NCBI GenBank assembly: GCA_963701445.1
Contig: CAVPAM010000004.1
Coordinates: 1 to 64,000 of the forward strand
DNA from: CAKZLS01 sp963701445
GTDB taxonomy: Bacteria; Pseudomonadota; Alphaproteobacteria; Rhodospirillales; Defluviicoccaceae
DNA length: 64,000 nt
Direction: 5' to 3'
In this document: positions 26,793-36,594 of the stretch, piece after piece
Numbering within the stretch: position 1 is the stretch's first letter
Layout: each line of letters starts with the position of its first letter
The notes under the pieces: model-generated
The model's input: only the letters and a program-made list of their open reading frames with translations
Told to the model about the DNA's origin: nothing
Databases searched by the model: none
Position numbers and translations under genes: made by a program

Positions 26793-27596
26793 ATGACGCA
26801 AAAAACATACAAGGTGCTCGATAGTCCGGAAGTACTGGGGGTGCTGTTTTACCCGCGCAGGGAAACCGGAAGTCCGCGTCTTGTCGCGGATGTCCATAAC
26901 GTCCGGATCCCGGTCGAGGGCGATCTCTCGGTGGGCGGGAAGATCTACGCGGCCCGGCCGGGGGCGCCCGTCATCGTCTATTTCCACGGCAATGGCGAGA
27001 TCGCCTCCGACTACGACACCATTGCGCCGTTCTATACCTCCCTCGGAATGTCGCTGTTCGTCATCGACTACCGGGGCTATGGGGCCAGCGATGGGACGCC
27101 AACCTCCAGCGCGCTCGTCAACGACGCGCGAACCTCGTTCAGGAAGGCGCGGGGGGTGCTGGCGGAACATGGCGTGGAGGCCGGCGACCTGTTCGTCATG
27201 GGACGCTCGCTGGGCAGCGCCGCGGCCCTGGAGATCGCCGACACGTGCGCGGACGAGCTCGCCGGCCTGATCATCGAAAGCGGCTTCGCCCACACGTTCG
27301 CGCTGATCGAGCGAATCGGTTTCCTGCGGATTCCCGGCGCGGACGAGGCTCGGGACGGCTTCGGCAACCTGGAAAAGATCTCGCGCGCCAACCTTCCGAC
27401 ACTGATCATCCATGGCGAACGCGACTGGATCATCCCCGTCGGCGACGGGATCGACCTCCATGAAGCGTCGCCGGCGGCGGACAAGACGCTGGTCACGGTT
27501 CCCGGCGCCGGCCACAACGACCTGATGATGGCCGGGCGGCGCGCGTATTTCGACGCCATCGCCAAACTGTGCGGCGGCCTCGAAACCACCGCCTGA
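26793..27596 (+). CDS. Alpha/beta hydrolase
   Basis: 267 residues from the ATG at 26793; a TTG 36 bases earlier is in frame but poorer. The fold markers are VIVYFHGNGE (oxyanion HGN loop), IDYRGYGASDG, the nucleophile elbow GRSLGSAAA with Ser, IHGERDWIIPVGDG holding the acid Asp, and GAGHND with the catalytic His. This is the layout of BAAT/BEM46-type cytoplasmic hydrolases, acting on esters or thioesters. Substrate unknown. It is followed by the helicase gene about 100 bases on, with no sign of shared function. Confidence 0.8.
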   Translation: MTQKTYKVLDSPEVLGVLFYPRRETGSPRLVADVHNVRIPVEGDLSVGGKIYAARPGAPVIVYFHGNGEIASDYDTIAPFYTSLGMSLFVIDYRGYGASDGTPTSSALVNDARTSFRKARGVLAEHGVEAGDLFVMGRSLGSAAALEIADTCADELAGLIIESGFAHTFALIERIGFLRIPGADEARDGFGNLEKISRANLPTLIIHGERDWIIPVGDGIDLHEASPAADKTLVTVPGAGHNDLMMAGRRAYFDAIAKLCGGLETTA

Positions 27597-27698
27597 CAAA
27601 CCGCTCCCCGGGCTCACGTCGCGCCGGCCCGCCGGTTTCGCGATTTTGCCGCCGGCCATGCATGGTTCCCGGGGCCCTCGGCGGCTATAGTATCCCAC

Positions 27699-30468
27699 AT
27701 GACTGGCGTCCCCTCTTCCGCGACCCGATCAGCCGCCCGGGCGAGGCTGCCCGATGCCCCGGCGGTGGCGGTCGGCATGAACCGCGCCGTCTGGCTGCTT
27801 CCCACCGGCGAAGTGGAGACGCTGTCCCCGGCCCAGGCGGCCGAGGCGGATCGCCGACGGCGCCGCGCCCTTCGTCTGTCATCGCAAGGCCGTGGCCCGC
27901 CGCCTCGGCATTCCGCTGTTTTCGGCTTTCGATCTGTTGGAGCTGTACGCCTTCGTTCGCCCGGCCCGGTTCTGCGTGCCGACCATCCGCGGCCTCGCCG
28001 ACGCCCTGATCCTGTCCGCGCCGGATACCCTGGAACAGGAAGCCGAAAGCCTGTTCCAGTGCGCGCGGACGCTGCTGGCGGAACTGACGGCGTCGCCCCG
28101 CGACGACGGGCCGCCGGTCGCGCGCTCGCTGGCCAACGGCAACTGGTCCTGGGGAAAGGCGGTGCTGTCGGCCGTGGGCGCCAGCGAGGACTCGCGGCCG
28201 GTCGATGCGCTGGCCGGCCTCAAGGTCTGGAACCGCTTGCGCGAATGGGAGGACTACGCGCCGCCGCCGCCGCCCGACAACTGGCCGGTGGAGCCGGTGG
28301 AAGCGCGCGCCAGCCTCGTGCGGCTGCTCGGCACCGGCAGCGAACCCAGGCCGCAACAGGTCGACTACGCGTCGGGGGTGACATTCGCCTTCGCGCCGCG
28401 CGATCGGGAGGGAGAGCCGAAGGTGGTGTTGGCCGAAGCCGGAACCGGGGTGGGCAAGACGCTCGGCTATATCGCGCCGGCGATGGTCTGGGTGCGGAAA
28501 AACAAGGGCGCGGTGTGGATCAGCACCTACACGCGCAATCTCCAGCGGCAACTGGACCACGAACTCGACCACGCCTATCCCGACCCGCGCGTCAAGGCGA
28601 GAAAGGTGGTGGTTCGCAAGGGGCGGGAAAACACCTTCTGCCTTCTGAACTTCGACGAGGCGGTGGCGCGGGCGCGGACCCATCCGGGAGCGGACCTCGT
28701 CGCGCTCGGACTGGTGGCGCGGTGGGCGGGAGCGACCCGCGACGGAGACATGGTCGGCGGCGACTTCCCCGGCTGGCTCGCGGACCTGATGGGGCAAGGC
28801 GTGACCGCGGCCCTGACCGACACCCGGGGCGAATGCATCTACAGCGCCTGCCGACACTATCGGAAATGCTTCATCGAACGGACCATCCGCAAGGCGCGCC
28901 GCGCGGAAATCGTGGTCGCCAATCATGCCCTGGTGATGGCCCAGGCGGCGCTCGGCGGCGAGGACCACGGCCCGGCGCCCCGCTATATCTTCGACGAGGG
29001 ACACCATCTGTTCGATGCCGCCAACTCGGCGTTCTCGCTGCACTTGACGGGCCGGGAAACGGCCGAGTTGCGCCGCTGGCTGCGCGGCGCCGAACAGGGC
29101 GGCCGGTCGCGCCGCCGGGGCCTCGCGGAGCGCCTCGAAGACCTGATCGCCGGCGACGCGGAGGCGGTTGAAGCGCTTGGCGACGCCGTCCGCGCGGGGC
29201 ACGTGCTGCCCGGCGCCGGGTGGCGTCAGCGCCTGGCCGGGGAAGCGCCGGCGGGCCCGGCGGAGACGTTCCTGGCGCTCGTCCGCCAACAGGTCTACGC
29301 GCGCGGCCGCGACACGGCCTCCGCCTACAGCCTGGAGACCGGCGTGCAGCCGCCCGTTGCCGGCCTGCTCGACGCGGCGCGCGCGTTCGAGGCCGCCCTG
29401 GAACGGCTGGACGCGCCGCTCGCCACCTTGAAAGGCGCGCTGGCGCGGGTACTGGACGACAAGGCGTCGGAGCTGGATACCGCCTCGCGCCAGCGCATCG
29501 AGCGGACCCGGCGCGGACTCGAACGCCGCGCGGTCATGCCGGTGAAGGGCTGGCGGTCCATGCTCCGGGCGCTCGACGGCGAAACGCCGCCGGTCTTCGT
29601 CGACTGGTTCGGCGTGGAGCGCGCCGGTGGCCGCGACCTGGACGTGGGCTTTTACCGGCATTTCGTCGATCCCATGCAACCGTTCGCGGAACTGGTCGCC
29701 CGGCCGGCGCACGGCGTGCTGGTGACCTCGGCGACCCTTCGAGACGGCACCGGCGACGAGGACACCGACTGGGCCGCCGCCGAAATCCGCACCGGTGTCC
29801 GCCATCTGGCGTCGCCCCCGGTTCTGTCGGCGCTGCCGTCGCCGTTCGACTACGCGTCCAACACGCGCGTCCTGGTGGTCAACGACCTGAACCGCGACGA
29901 TCCCGGCCAGGTGGCGGCGGCGTACCGCGAGCTGTTCCTGGCGGCGGGCGGCGGCGGGCTCGGGCTGTTCACGGCGGTCGCGCGTCTTCGCGCCGTCCAC
30001 GAGCGCATCGCCGCGCCCCTGGAACAGGCCGGTCTGCGGCTTCTCGCCCAGCACGTGGACGCGTTCGATACCGGCACGCTGGTGGACATCTTCCGCGCCG
30101 AGGAGAACACGTGCCTGCTCGGAACCGACGCGGTCCGCGACGGCGTCGACGTTCCCGGCCGCGCCCTCAGGCTGATCGTGTTCGACCGGGTTCCATGGCC
30201 GCGACCGGATATCCTGCACCGGGTGCGGCGCGAGAAGTTCGGCGGAAAGTACGACGACATGCTGACCCGGCTGAAACTGAAGCAGGCGTATGGCCGGCTG
30301 GTGCGGCGCGCCAACGACCGGGGCGTGTTCGTCATGCTCGACCGCATGCTGCCCTCGCGCCTGCTCGGCGCCTTTCCCGACGGCGTGGAGGTCCGCCGCC
30401 TCGGGCTGAAGGACGCGCTCGCGGAAACCCGGGCCCTTCTATCGGGAAAAATCCGCGGCGAAATCTGA
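27699..30468 (+). CDS. DinG/XPD-like ATP-dependent DNA helicase with iron-sulfur cluster, one frameshift
   Basis: About 922 residues if one extra base near 27845-27849 is removed; this joins MNRAVWLLPTGEVETLSPAQ to RIADGAAPFVCHRKAVARR. Walker A is AEAGTGVGKTLGY. Four Cys in ENTFC, ECIYSAC and RKC mark the iron-sulfur domain of the XPD/DinG/YoaA group. The Walker B box is FDEGHHLFDA, a DEGH variant. Motif VI region is GVDVPGRALRLIVFDRVPWPRPD. It should unwind DNA 5'-3' in repair or replication restart. The N-terminal 60 residues precede the helicase core and are typical of alphaproteobacterial members. The frameshift is probably sequence error. Confidence 0.85.
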
Positions 30469-30640
30469 CCGCGGCCGCAGGTCGCTCTTGACCGCGCGGG
30501 TGCCGGCGACGCAAGATTCACCCCACAGTGTTCACCGCCAACGAGACGCGGGACCGGCGCTTCCGCAAGCCCCCGGTCCATGGCCGAAATAAGAGCAAAA
30601 CGGCGTCACGGGAGCGGATTGGAACAGGGGAGGAAAAAAT

Positions 30641-31437
30641 ATGGCAGGCCAGCAGACACCCGCACCCGCGGCAAACCTTCTACCTTACGGCGACCGGATC
30701 AACACGGTCTCCATCGACGACACCTTCAAATGGCTCGGCGCCGGATGGAGGGACTTCAAACGCGCCGGCATCACCAGCCTCGCCTACGGCGGCGTTTTCG
30801 TCCTGGCGGGGTTCCTTCTGACCATCGGACTGTACGTGACCGGGTTCGAATACCTGATCGCGCCGCTGACGGCCGGATTTCTCCTGGTCGGTCCGGCGCT
30901 GACGGTGGGGTTCTACGCCATCAGCCGGGACCTGGAAGCCGGCCGCGAACCGTCCCTGGCGAGGGCCCTCAACGCATGGCGGGTCAACCCCGTTCACCTG
31001 CTCGGGATGGGGCTGGGCCTGGTCCTGTTCCTGATCATCTGGGTGCGCCTCGCGGTGATGACCTTCGCGGTGTCGTTTCCGCACGTCAATCTCAGCATCC
31101 AGAACATCGTCAACACCACCCTGTTCACCGCCGACGGGCTCATATTCCTCGCCATCGGCACGGTTGTCGGCAGCGTCATGGCCGGCATCGCGTTCGTGTC
31201 CAGCGTGTTCTCGCTGCCGCTGATGCTCGATCGCAAGGCGGATATCATCCAGGCGCTGGTGATCAGCGTCGTCGCCGTGATCGTGAACTTCCGGGTGATG
31301 ATGGCGTGGGCCGCCATGATCGTGGTTTTCACCTTCGCCGGATTGTTCACGCTGTACATCGGGCTGGCGGTGGCTCTGCCGCTCCTCGGCACGCGAGCTG
31401 GCACGCCTACCGCGCCGTGATCAAGCATCCGGACTGA
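30641..31437 (+). CDS. DUF2189 multi-pass membrane protein, frameshift near the end
   Basis: About 265 residues with six membrane helices. Ribosome site GGGGAGG precedes the ATG. Conserved DUF2189 features are the N-terminal FKWLGAGWRDFKRAG, LLVGPALTVGFYAISRDLE, RVNPVHLLGMGLGL and, at the C-terminus, the ASWHAYRAVIK motif. That motif is only reached if one C is restored near 31390 (GGCACG read as GGCCACG); without it the frame ends at 31420 as TPTAP. The family is annotated in many proteobacteria as a possible cytochrome-oxidase-related membrane protein without proven function. Its stop at 31435-31437 abuts the structured element. Confidence 0.8.
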
Positions 31438-31700
31438 TACCAACGGTCGTTAATAATGACCCCTTGTGACGGCCTGTCGAGGTTTCCGGCAAGGAGCGTG
31501 GTGCGCGGTGATGCGGGAGCATCATAAGCGCCGCGCGACGCCGTCCGGAAACCTCGACAGGCCGCCCGGAGGGTCGGGTTTCCCGCATCCTCGGGGCGTC
31601 CGGACCGCTTGACGATGGGTCCCCATCGCCCGCGCGGCCCCTCCTGCCGAGGAAGCGGGAAACACGATCACAAAGGGTCATTATTAACGGCCGTTGGTAT
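31437..31700. mobile_element. MITE-like element with 32-bp terminal inverted repeats and two internal stems
   Basis: Terminal inverted repeats of 32 bases (31438-31469 and 31668-31699) start TACCAACGG and match at 30 of 32 positions. TGA stands on both sides (31435-31437 and 31700-31702), possibly a 3-bp target duplication. Inside are a perfect 20-bp inverted repeat (31470-31489 with 31545-31564) and a second of 17 bp with one mismatch (31578-31594 with 31647-31663); each loop holds a smaller hairpin (GATGC/GCATC at 31510-31523; CGATGGG/CCCATCG near 31612-31627). No reading frame of note. It sits between converging genes. Confidence 0.7.
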
Positions 31701-31709
31701 GAGGGCGGT

Positions 31710-32159
31710 TCAGGCTTTCCGTTCCCAGCCGCCGCTTTCGGTCTGTTGCCAGTAGGTGACGTCGTGGCCCGCGTCCCTGCGGGCTTTCCAGCGTTCGCGG
31801 GCGGCCGCCAAGGCGTCGTCGTCGTTGCCGTCGAACAGGTCGAAGCATCGCTCGAAGGCGCCGATGTCGCGCGAGTCCGTGCCGTCGGTCAGGAACAGGA
31901 AGCTGGCGCCGTTGGGGTTTTCGTCGTCGGGAGACAGCCAGACGGGCTGGTGCTCCGCGTCGCCATCCTTGGCGGTGCCGTGGGGCAGCCACGAATCCGG
32001 GTGATAGGTCCATAGAACCAGGGCCAGCGCCTCCACCCGGTCCTCGGATCCGGCCAGCACCACGGCCCGCTTGCCGGCGGCCAGGGTCTTCTCGAGTAGA
32101 CGCGGCAGGACCTGTTCCAGCGGCGACCGCTGCAAATGGTAGAACGCCACGTCGGTCAT
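31710..32159 (-). CDS. holC: DNA polymerase III subunit chi
   Basis: 149 residues. The chi pattern is clear: FYHLQRSPLEQVLPRLLEK, AAGKRAVVLAGSEDRVEAL, LWTYHPDSWLPHG, QPVWLS and FLFLTDGTD. Chi links the clamp loader to single-strand binding protein. It lies 37 bases after pepA on the same strand, the common alphaproteobacterial order. The MITE-like element lies just beyond its stop codon. Confidence 0.92.
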   Translation of the reverse strand: MTDVAFYHLQRSPLEQVLPRLLEKTLAAGKRAVVLAGSEDRVEALALVLWTYHPDSWLPHGTAKDGDAEHQPVWLSPDDENPNGASFLFLTDGTDSRDIGAFERCFDLFDGNDDDALAAARERWKARRDAGHDVTYWQQTESGGWERKA

Positions 32160-32196
32160 CGGACGGGTCCCGCCTGGTCGAACCGCGCCTCCCCGC

Positions 32197-33729
32197 CTAC
32201 GACTCCTCGTAGTGATCGGCCACCAGCCGGTCGAGCAGGCGCACGCCGAAACCGGTGCCGCCCTTCGGCGTGGTCGCCTTGTCGCTCTTCGACCAGGTGA
32301 CGCCGGCGATGTCGAGATGCGCCCACGGCGTGTCGTCCACGAACCGCTTGAGGAACTGGGCGGCGGTGATGCTGCCGCCGCCGCGGTTGCCCACGTTCTT
32401 CATGTCGGCGATGTCGGACTTGATCTTCTTGTCGTATTCCTCGCCGAGCGGCATCCGCCACAGCGGCTCGCTCACCGCCTCGCCGGCCGCGCGGAGACGA
32501 TCCGCCAGTTCGTCGTTGTTGGAGAACAGGCCGGCCTTCTCCTCGCCCAGCGCGATGATGATCGCCCCGGTGAGCGTCGCCAGGTCGATCATGAACCGGG
32601 GCTTGAACCGCTCCTTGGTGTACCAGAGCGCGTCGGCCAGAACCAACCGGCCCTCGGCGTCGGTATTGATCACCTCGATGGTCTGGCCCGACATGGACAC
32701 CACCACGTCGCCGGGCCGTTGCGCCGTGCCCGACGGCATGTTCTCCACCAGTCCGACAACGCCGACCGCGTCAACCTTGGCCTTGCGCCCGGCGAGCGCC
32801 TTCATCAGCCCGATGACCACGGCGGACCCGCCCATGTCCCATTTCATGTCTTCCATGTTGGCGGCCGGCTTGATGGAAATGCCGCCGGTGTCGAAGGTGA
32901 CGCCCTTGCCGACGAACGCGAGGGGCGCGTCGCCCTTTTTGCCTTTCTTGTCCTTCTTGCCCTTGGTCTCCGGTTTCGAGGCGCCGTTCCACTGGATGAC
33001 CACGAGTTGGGATTCGCAGGCGCTGCCCTGGCCCACGCCCAGCAGCGCGTTCATGCCGAGCTTCCTCATCTGCGCCTCGCCGAGGACCTCCACCTTGAGG
33101 CCCAGCTTCGACAGCTTCTTCACCTCGGCGGCCAGGGTTTCCGGCTGAATGACGTTGGCGGGCTCGGACACCAGATCGCGGGTCAGACACACCGCCTCGG
33201 CCACCGCCGTCAGCGGAGCGAACAGCCTGCGCGCCTCGGCGGCGCCGTCGCACAGGATAGATAGGGACCGCAGTCCCGGCTTTTCGTCCTCTTTTTCCTT
33301 TGTCCGGTACTTGTCGAAGCGATAGGAGCGCAGCCGGGCGCCGAACGCCAGCTCAGCCGCCATTTCAGCCGGCGTCATGGAGCAGCCCTCCAGCGCGTCC
33401 ACCGCGACCGCCGCGCTCTTGTTCCCTTGCGGCCCGAGGGCGGCATAAACGCGGCCCCCCACCGCCTGGGCGCGCAGCGCATCGATCTCGCCGGCCTTGC
33501 CCAGGCCCACCAGCAGGACGTGGTCGAGCGTGGTTTCGGCGGGCGCCGCGATCGCCAGGCTCTGATCCTTCTTTCCCTTGAAGCGGCTCGCCGCCATCGC
33601 CCGGGTGATGGCCCCCTTCATCTGCTCGTCCAGCCGCGCGGCCGAGGGCGTAAGCTGGCGGTCTTCAAGGACGCCAACCACAAAAACGCCCGTGTCGGGC
33701 AGGGTCGGGGCGGCGAAGCTGATCTTCAT
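32197..33729 (-). CDS. pepA: Leucyl aminopeptidase (M17) with a lysine-rich insertion
   Basis: 510 residues from the ATG at 33729, preceded by AAAGGA; the longer frame starting at 33777 lacks this site. Metal and active-site blocks are VGKGVTFDTGGISIKP, MKWDMGGSA and NTDAEGRLVLADAL, all intact for a two-zinc cytoplasmic aminopeptidase. The N-terminal domain carries MKISFAAPTLPDTG. Unusual: just before the catalytic domain, where relatives have a short loop, there is a strongly basic insert KGKKDKKGKKGD, near residue 267. It probably forms an exposed loop. Confidence 0.92.
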   Translation of the reverse strand: MKISFAAPTLPDTGVFVVGVLEDRQLTPSAARLDEQMKGAITRAMAASRFKGKKDQSLAIAAPAETTLDHVLLVGLGKAGEIDALRAQAVGGRVYAALGPQGNKSAAVAVDALEGCSMTPAEMAAELAFGARLRSYRFDKYRTKEKEDEKPGLRSLSILCDGAAEARRLFAPLTAVAEAVCLTRDLVSEPANVIQPETLAAEVKKLSKLGLKVEVLGEAQMRKLGMNALLGVGQGSACESQLVVIQWNGASKPETKGKKDKKGKKGDAPLAFVGKGVTFDTGGISIKPAANMEDMKWDMGGSAVVIGLMKALAGRKAKVDAVGVVGLVENMPSGTAQRPGDVVVSMSGQTIEVINTDAEGRLVLADALWYTKERFKPRFMIDLATLTGAIIIALGEEKAGLFSNNDELADRLRAAGEAVSEPLWRMPLGEEYDKKIKSDIADMKNVGNRGGGSITAAQFLKRFVDDTPWAHLDIAGVTWSKSDKATTPKGGTGFGVRLLDRLVADHYEES

Positions 33730-33828
33730 CGACGGTCCTTTCGTTGGAGCCGGGGTCGCGGTCGTTGACACAGTCACTATGTAACTTCGTTGTCATCAAA
33801 AGAAAGGGTTAGTTGGGTGGGGCACCGT

Positions 33829-34956
33829 TCATAGCGCCCGGCGCTCTGGGGCCAGGCGTACCGGGCGCCGCTTGCGGCCCCAGTCCCCGGGCGGCCCGTC
33901 GAACACGCCGGCGCACGCGGCGCCGCAATGCACGCAGTGGCCGTCGTCGGTGAGGGCCCAGTGGTTCAGTTCGTACCAGTCGCGTCCGATGACCCGCCGT
34001 CCGCAACCGTGGCAATAGGTGGAATCGCCCTCCGGATCGTGGACGTTGCCCGTGTAGGCATAACGGACGCCGTTGCCGATGGCGATTTGCCGGGCCCGGG
34101 TCAGCGTCGCCGGCGGGGTCGGGGGCGTATCCATCATCTTCCAGTCGGGATGAAACGCCGAGAAATGCAGGGGCACGTCGGGGCCCAATTCGTCCACCAC
34201 CCATCGGGTCATGGCCTCCAGTTCGGCATCGGAGTCGTTCTCGCCGGGAATCAGCAACGTGGTGATCTCGAACCAGGCGTCGGTTTCGTGCTTGAGGTAC
34301 ACGAGCGTGTCCAGAACCGGCCGCAGGTGGCCGCTGCACAGGCGCTGATAGAACTCCTCGGTGAAGCACTTCAGATCGATGTTGGCGGCATCCATGTGGC
34401 GGAAAAACTCGGCCCTCGGTTCGGCGCAGATGTATCCGGCGCTGACCGCGACCGTCTTGAGGCCGCGGGCATGGCAGGCCTCGGCCACGTCGACGGCGTA
34501 TTCGAGAAAGATCACCGGATCGTTGTAGGTGAACGCCACGCTTCGGCAGCCGGTCTCGACGGCGGCATCGGCGATCATCCCGCCCGTCGCCTCGTCGCAC
34601 AGCGTGTCCACCTCGCGGGATTTGCTGATGTCGTAGTTCTGGCAGAACTTGCAGGTCAGATTGCAGCCGGCGGTGCCGAACGACAGGATCGGCGTTCCCG
34701 GCAAAAAGTGATTGAGCGGCTTTTTCTCCACGGGATCCACGCAGAACCCGCTGGAACGGCCATAGGTGGTGAGCACGATCCCGTCGCCCTGGCGGGCGCG
34801 GACGAAGCACAACCCCCTCTGGCCCTCGTGGAGCCTGCAGTAGCGGGGACACACGTCGCACTGCACGCGCCCGTCCTCCAGCATATGCCAGTAGCGTCCG
34901 GTCACCGCGCCCTCGAACGTTTTTTCCGTTTTGTATTCAATGGGTAGCTCGGCCAT
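33829..34956 (-). CDS. amrS: AmmeMemoRadiSam system radical SAM enzyme
   Basis: 375 residues from the ATG at 34956, seven bases after GGAGGAGG. The radical SAM cluster motif is CNLTCKFCQN (CxxxCxxC); an N-terminal CDVCPRYC and a C-terminal CHGCG...CVHCGAAC could bind extra metal. SFGTAGCN and SVAFTYNDP fit the AmrS family (TIGR04337-type), formerly called pyruvate formate-lyase-activating-like. It uses S-adenosylmethionine to start a radical reaction on an unknown substrate. The partner amrB-amrA fusion is divergently encoded 140 bases away, so the region between probably holds both promoters. Confidence 0.88.
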   Translation of the reverse strand: MAELPIEYKTEKTFEGAVTGRYWHMLEDGRVQCDVCPRYCRLHEGQRGLCFVRARQGDGIVLTTYGRSSGFCVDPVEKKPLNHFLPGTPILSFGTAGCNLTCKFCQNYDISKSREVDTLCDEATGGMIADAAVETGCRSVAFTYNDPVIFLEYAVDVAEACHARGLKTVAVSAGYICAEPRAEFFRHMDAANIDLKCFTEEFYQRLCSGHLRPVLDTLVYLKHETDAWFEITTLLIPGENDSDAELEAMTRWVVDELGPDVPLHFSAFHPDWKMMDTPPTPPATLTRARQIAIGNGVRYAYTGNVHDPEGDSTYCHGCGRRVIGRDWYELNHWALTDDGHCVHCGAACAGVFDGPPGDWGRKRRPVRLAPERRAL

Positions 34957-35096
34957 GGTCATCCTCCTCCGCCGGCAATCGGCGCCGGCGCGCGCCATAT
35001 GCGAACCACGGCCCGCCCATCTTGGAGGGATCCACTGAATTCAGGCTGGCCGCGCCGCCTGCGTTTACGCTAATATCATACAACAAAGGAGCCCCG

Positions 35097-36557
35097 ATGA
35101 TGATGCATATCCGGCATGCAGCCGTCGCGGGGGCGTTTTATCCCGGCAATCCCCGCGACCTCGACACCATGGTGCGGCGGTTCCTCGCCGACGCCGAGAC
35201 AACGGTTCCGGAAGGGCCGACTCCCAAGGCGATCATCGCCCCCCACGCCGGCTACGTGTATTCGGGCGCGGTCGCCGCGTCCGCCTACGCACGCCTTGCG
35301 CCCGCCGCCGGCGTGGTCCGACGGGTGGTCCTGTTGGGACCATGCCACCGGGTGGCCGTAAACGGACTCGCCGTGAGCAGCGCCGACGCGTTCGAGACGC
35401 CGCTCGGCGCGGTCCCGCTGGACAAAAAGGCCATCGAGAGCATTATATCCCTGCCCCAGGTTTCCGTGTTCGATGCCACCCACGAGGATGAGCACAGCCT
35501 CGAGGTCCACCTGCCGTTCCTTCAGGAGATCTTCGACGAGTTCTCACTCGTTCCCCTGGTCGTTGGCCGGGCCAGCGGCGACGAGGTGGCCGTTGTCCTG
35601 GAACGCTTGTGGGGCGGACCGGAAACGCTGATCGTGATCAGTTCGGACCTGAGTCATTACCTGGATTACGAAACCGCCCGGGAGATCGACGCCGCCACCT
35701 GCAAGGCCATCGAAACCCTAGACGCCTCGGCCATCGGCGGCGCCCAGGCCTGCGGCCGCGTCCCGGTCGCCGGTCTGTTGACGCTCGCCCGCCGGCGCGG
35801 CCTGCGGGCGACGACGCTCGACCTCAGAAACTCGGGCGACACCGCCGGCGATCGCAATCGGGTGGTGGGCTACGGCGCCTGGATGTTCACCGAAGACACG
35901 AACGCCGGCGGCCAAGCCAACGCCGAGCAACAGGCTGAATCGGAGACCCTCGCGGCACAAACGCGCGCACTGCTGGACACGCATGGCGCGACCCTACTGC
36001 GGGTGGCCGCGACCTCCATCAAACATGGCCTCGATTTCGAACGTCCGGTGGGCGTCGACATGGGTGATTACCCCGAGGCGCTCCGCGACGAGGGCGCCAG
36101 CTTCGTCACGCTCAAGCGCGACGACCGCCTGCGCGGCTGCATCGGATCGCCGAGCGCGTATCGTCCGCTAATCGTGGACGTGGCCGAGAACGGCTTCGCC
36201 GCCGCCTTCAAGGACAGCCGGTTCGCGAAATTGAGCCGCGACGAGCTTACCGGGCTGGCCGTGTCCATCTCGGTCCTGAGCCCGACGTCACCCATGACCT
36301 TCGGCACGGAATTCGAATTGCTCGCCCAGCTCAGGCCGAACATCGACGGTTTGATCATCCAGGCCGGCGACCGGCGCGCGCTGTTCCTGCCGCAGGTATG
36401 GGAGTCGTTGCCTCGGCCGGGACAATTCCTTGAGAAACTCAAGATCAAGGCCGGTTTGGACGGCGACTTCTGGAGCGGCGACATCAAGGCCTGGCGGTTC
36501 GTCGCCGAATCGGTATCCTCGGAGACGCTGGACAATCCGGCCTCCTTATGGACTTGA
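35097..36557 (+). CDS. amrB: Fused AmmeMemoRadiSam proteins B (MEMO-like) and A (AMMECR1-like)
   Basis: 486 residues from the first of three tandem ATG codons, after AAAGGAG. Residues 1-270 are the MEMO/AmrB domain: VAGAFYPGNPRDLD, IAPHAGYVYSGAVAASAY, EHSLEVHLPFLQ and VISSDLSHYLDYETA, the dioxygenase-like fold. Residues 300-480 are the AMMECR1/AmrA domain: SFVTLKRDDRLRGCIGSP, the family hallmark with RGCIG, and AFKDSRF. The two are separate genes in many genomes; here they are one polypeptide. Known only as a conserved three-part system with amrS; no reaction is established. Confidence 0.88.
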   Translation: MMMHIRHAAVAGAFYPGNPRDLDTMVRRFLADAETTVPEGPTPKAIIAPHAGYVYSGAVAASAYARLAPAAGVVRRVVLLGPCHRVAVNGLAVSSADAFETPLGAVPLDKKAIESIISLPQVSVFDATHEDEHSLEVHLPFLQEIFDEFSLVPLVVGRASGDEVAVVLERLWGGPETLIVISSDLSHYLDYETAREIDAATCKAIETLDASAIGGAQACGRVPVAGLLTLARRRGLRATTLDLRNSGDTAGDRNRVVGYGAWMFTEDTNAGGQANAEQQAESETLAAQTRALLDTHGATLLRVAATSIKHGLDFERPVGVDMGDYPEALRDEGASFVTLKRDDRLRGCIGSPSAYRPLIVDVAENGFAAAFKDSRFAKLSRDELTGLAVSISVLSPTSPMTFGTEFELLAQLRPNIDGLIIQAGDRRALFLPQVWESLPRPGQFLEKLKIKAGLDGDFWSGDIKAWRFVAESVSSETLDNPASLWT

Positions 36558-36594
36558 CCATGGATCGGGCGCCGGCGGCTGGGAGAGTGGCCTG

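Noticed and set aside
27685..30219. 844-codon open frame on the minus strand opposite the helicase
   Set aside because: It is an antisense frame of high-GC coding DNA, rich in Arg, Gly and Pro with no domain; the plus strand carries a full helicase.
36430..36594. Upstream in-frame extension of the molybdenum subunit
   Set aside because: It would overlap the amrB-amrA coding region in another frame; the ATG at 36595 has a good ribosome site and the family's usual start.
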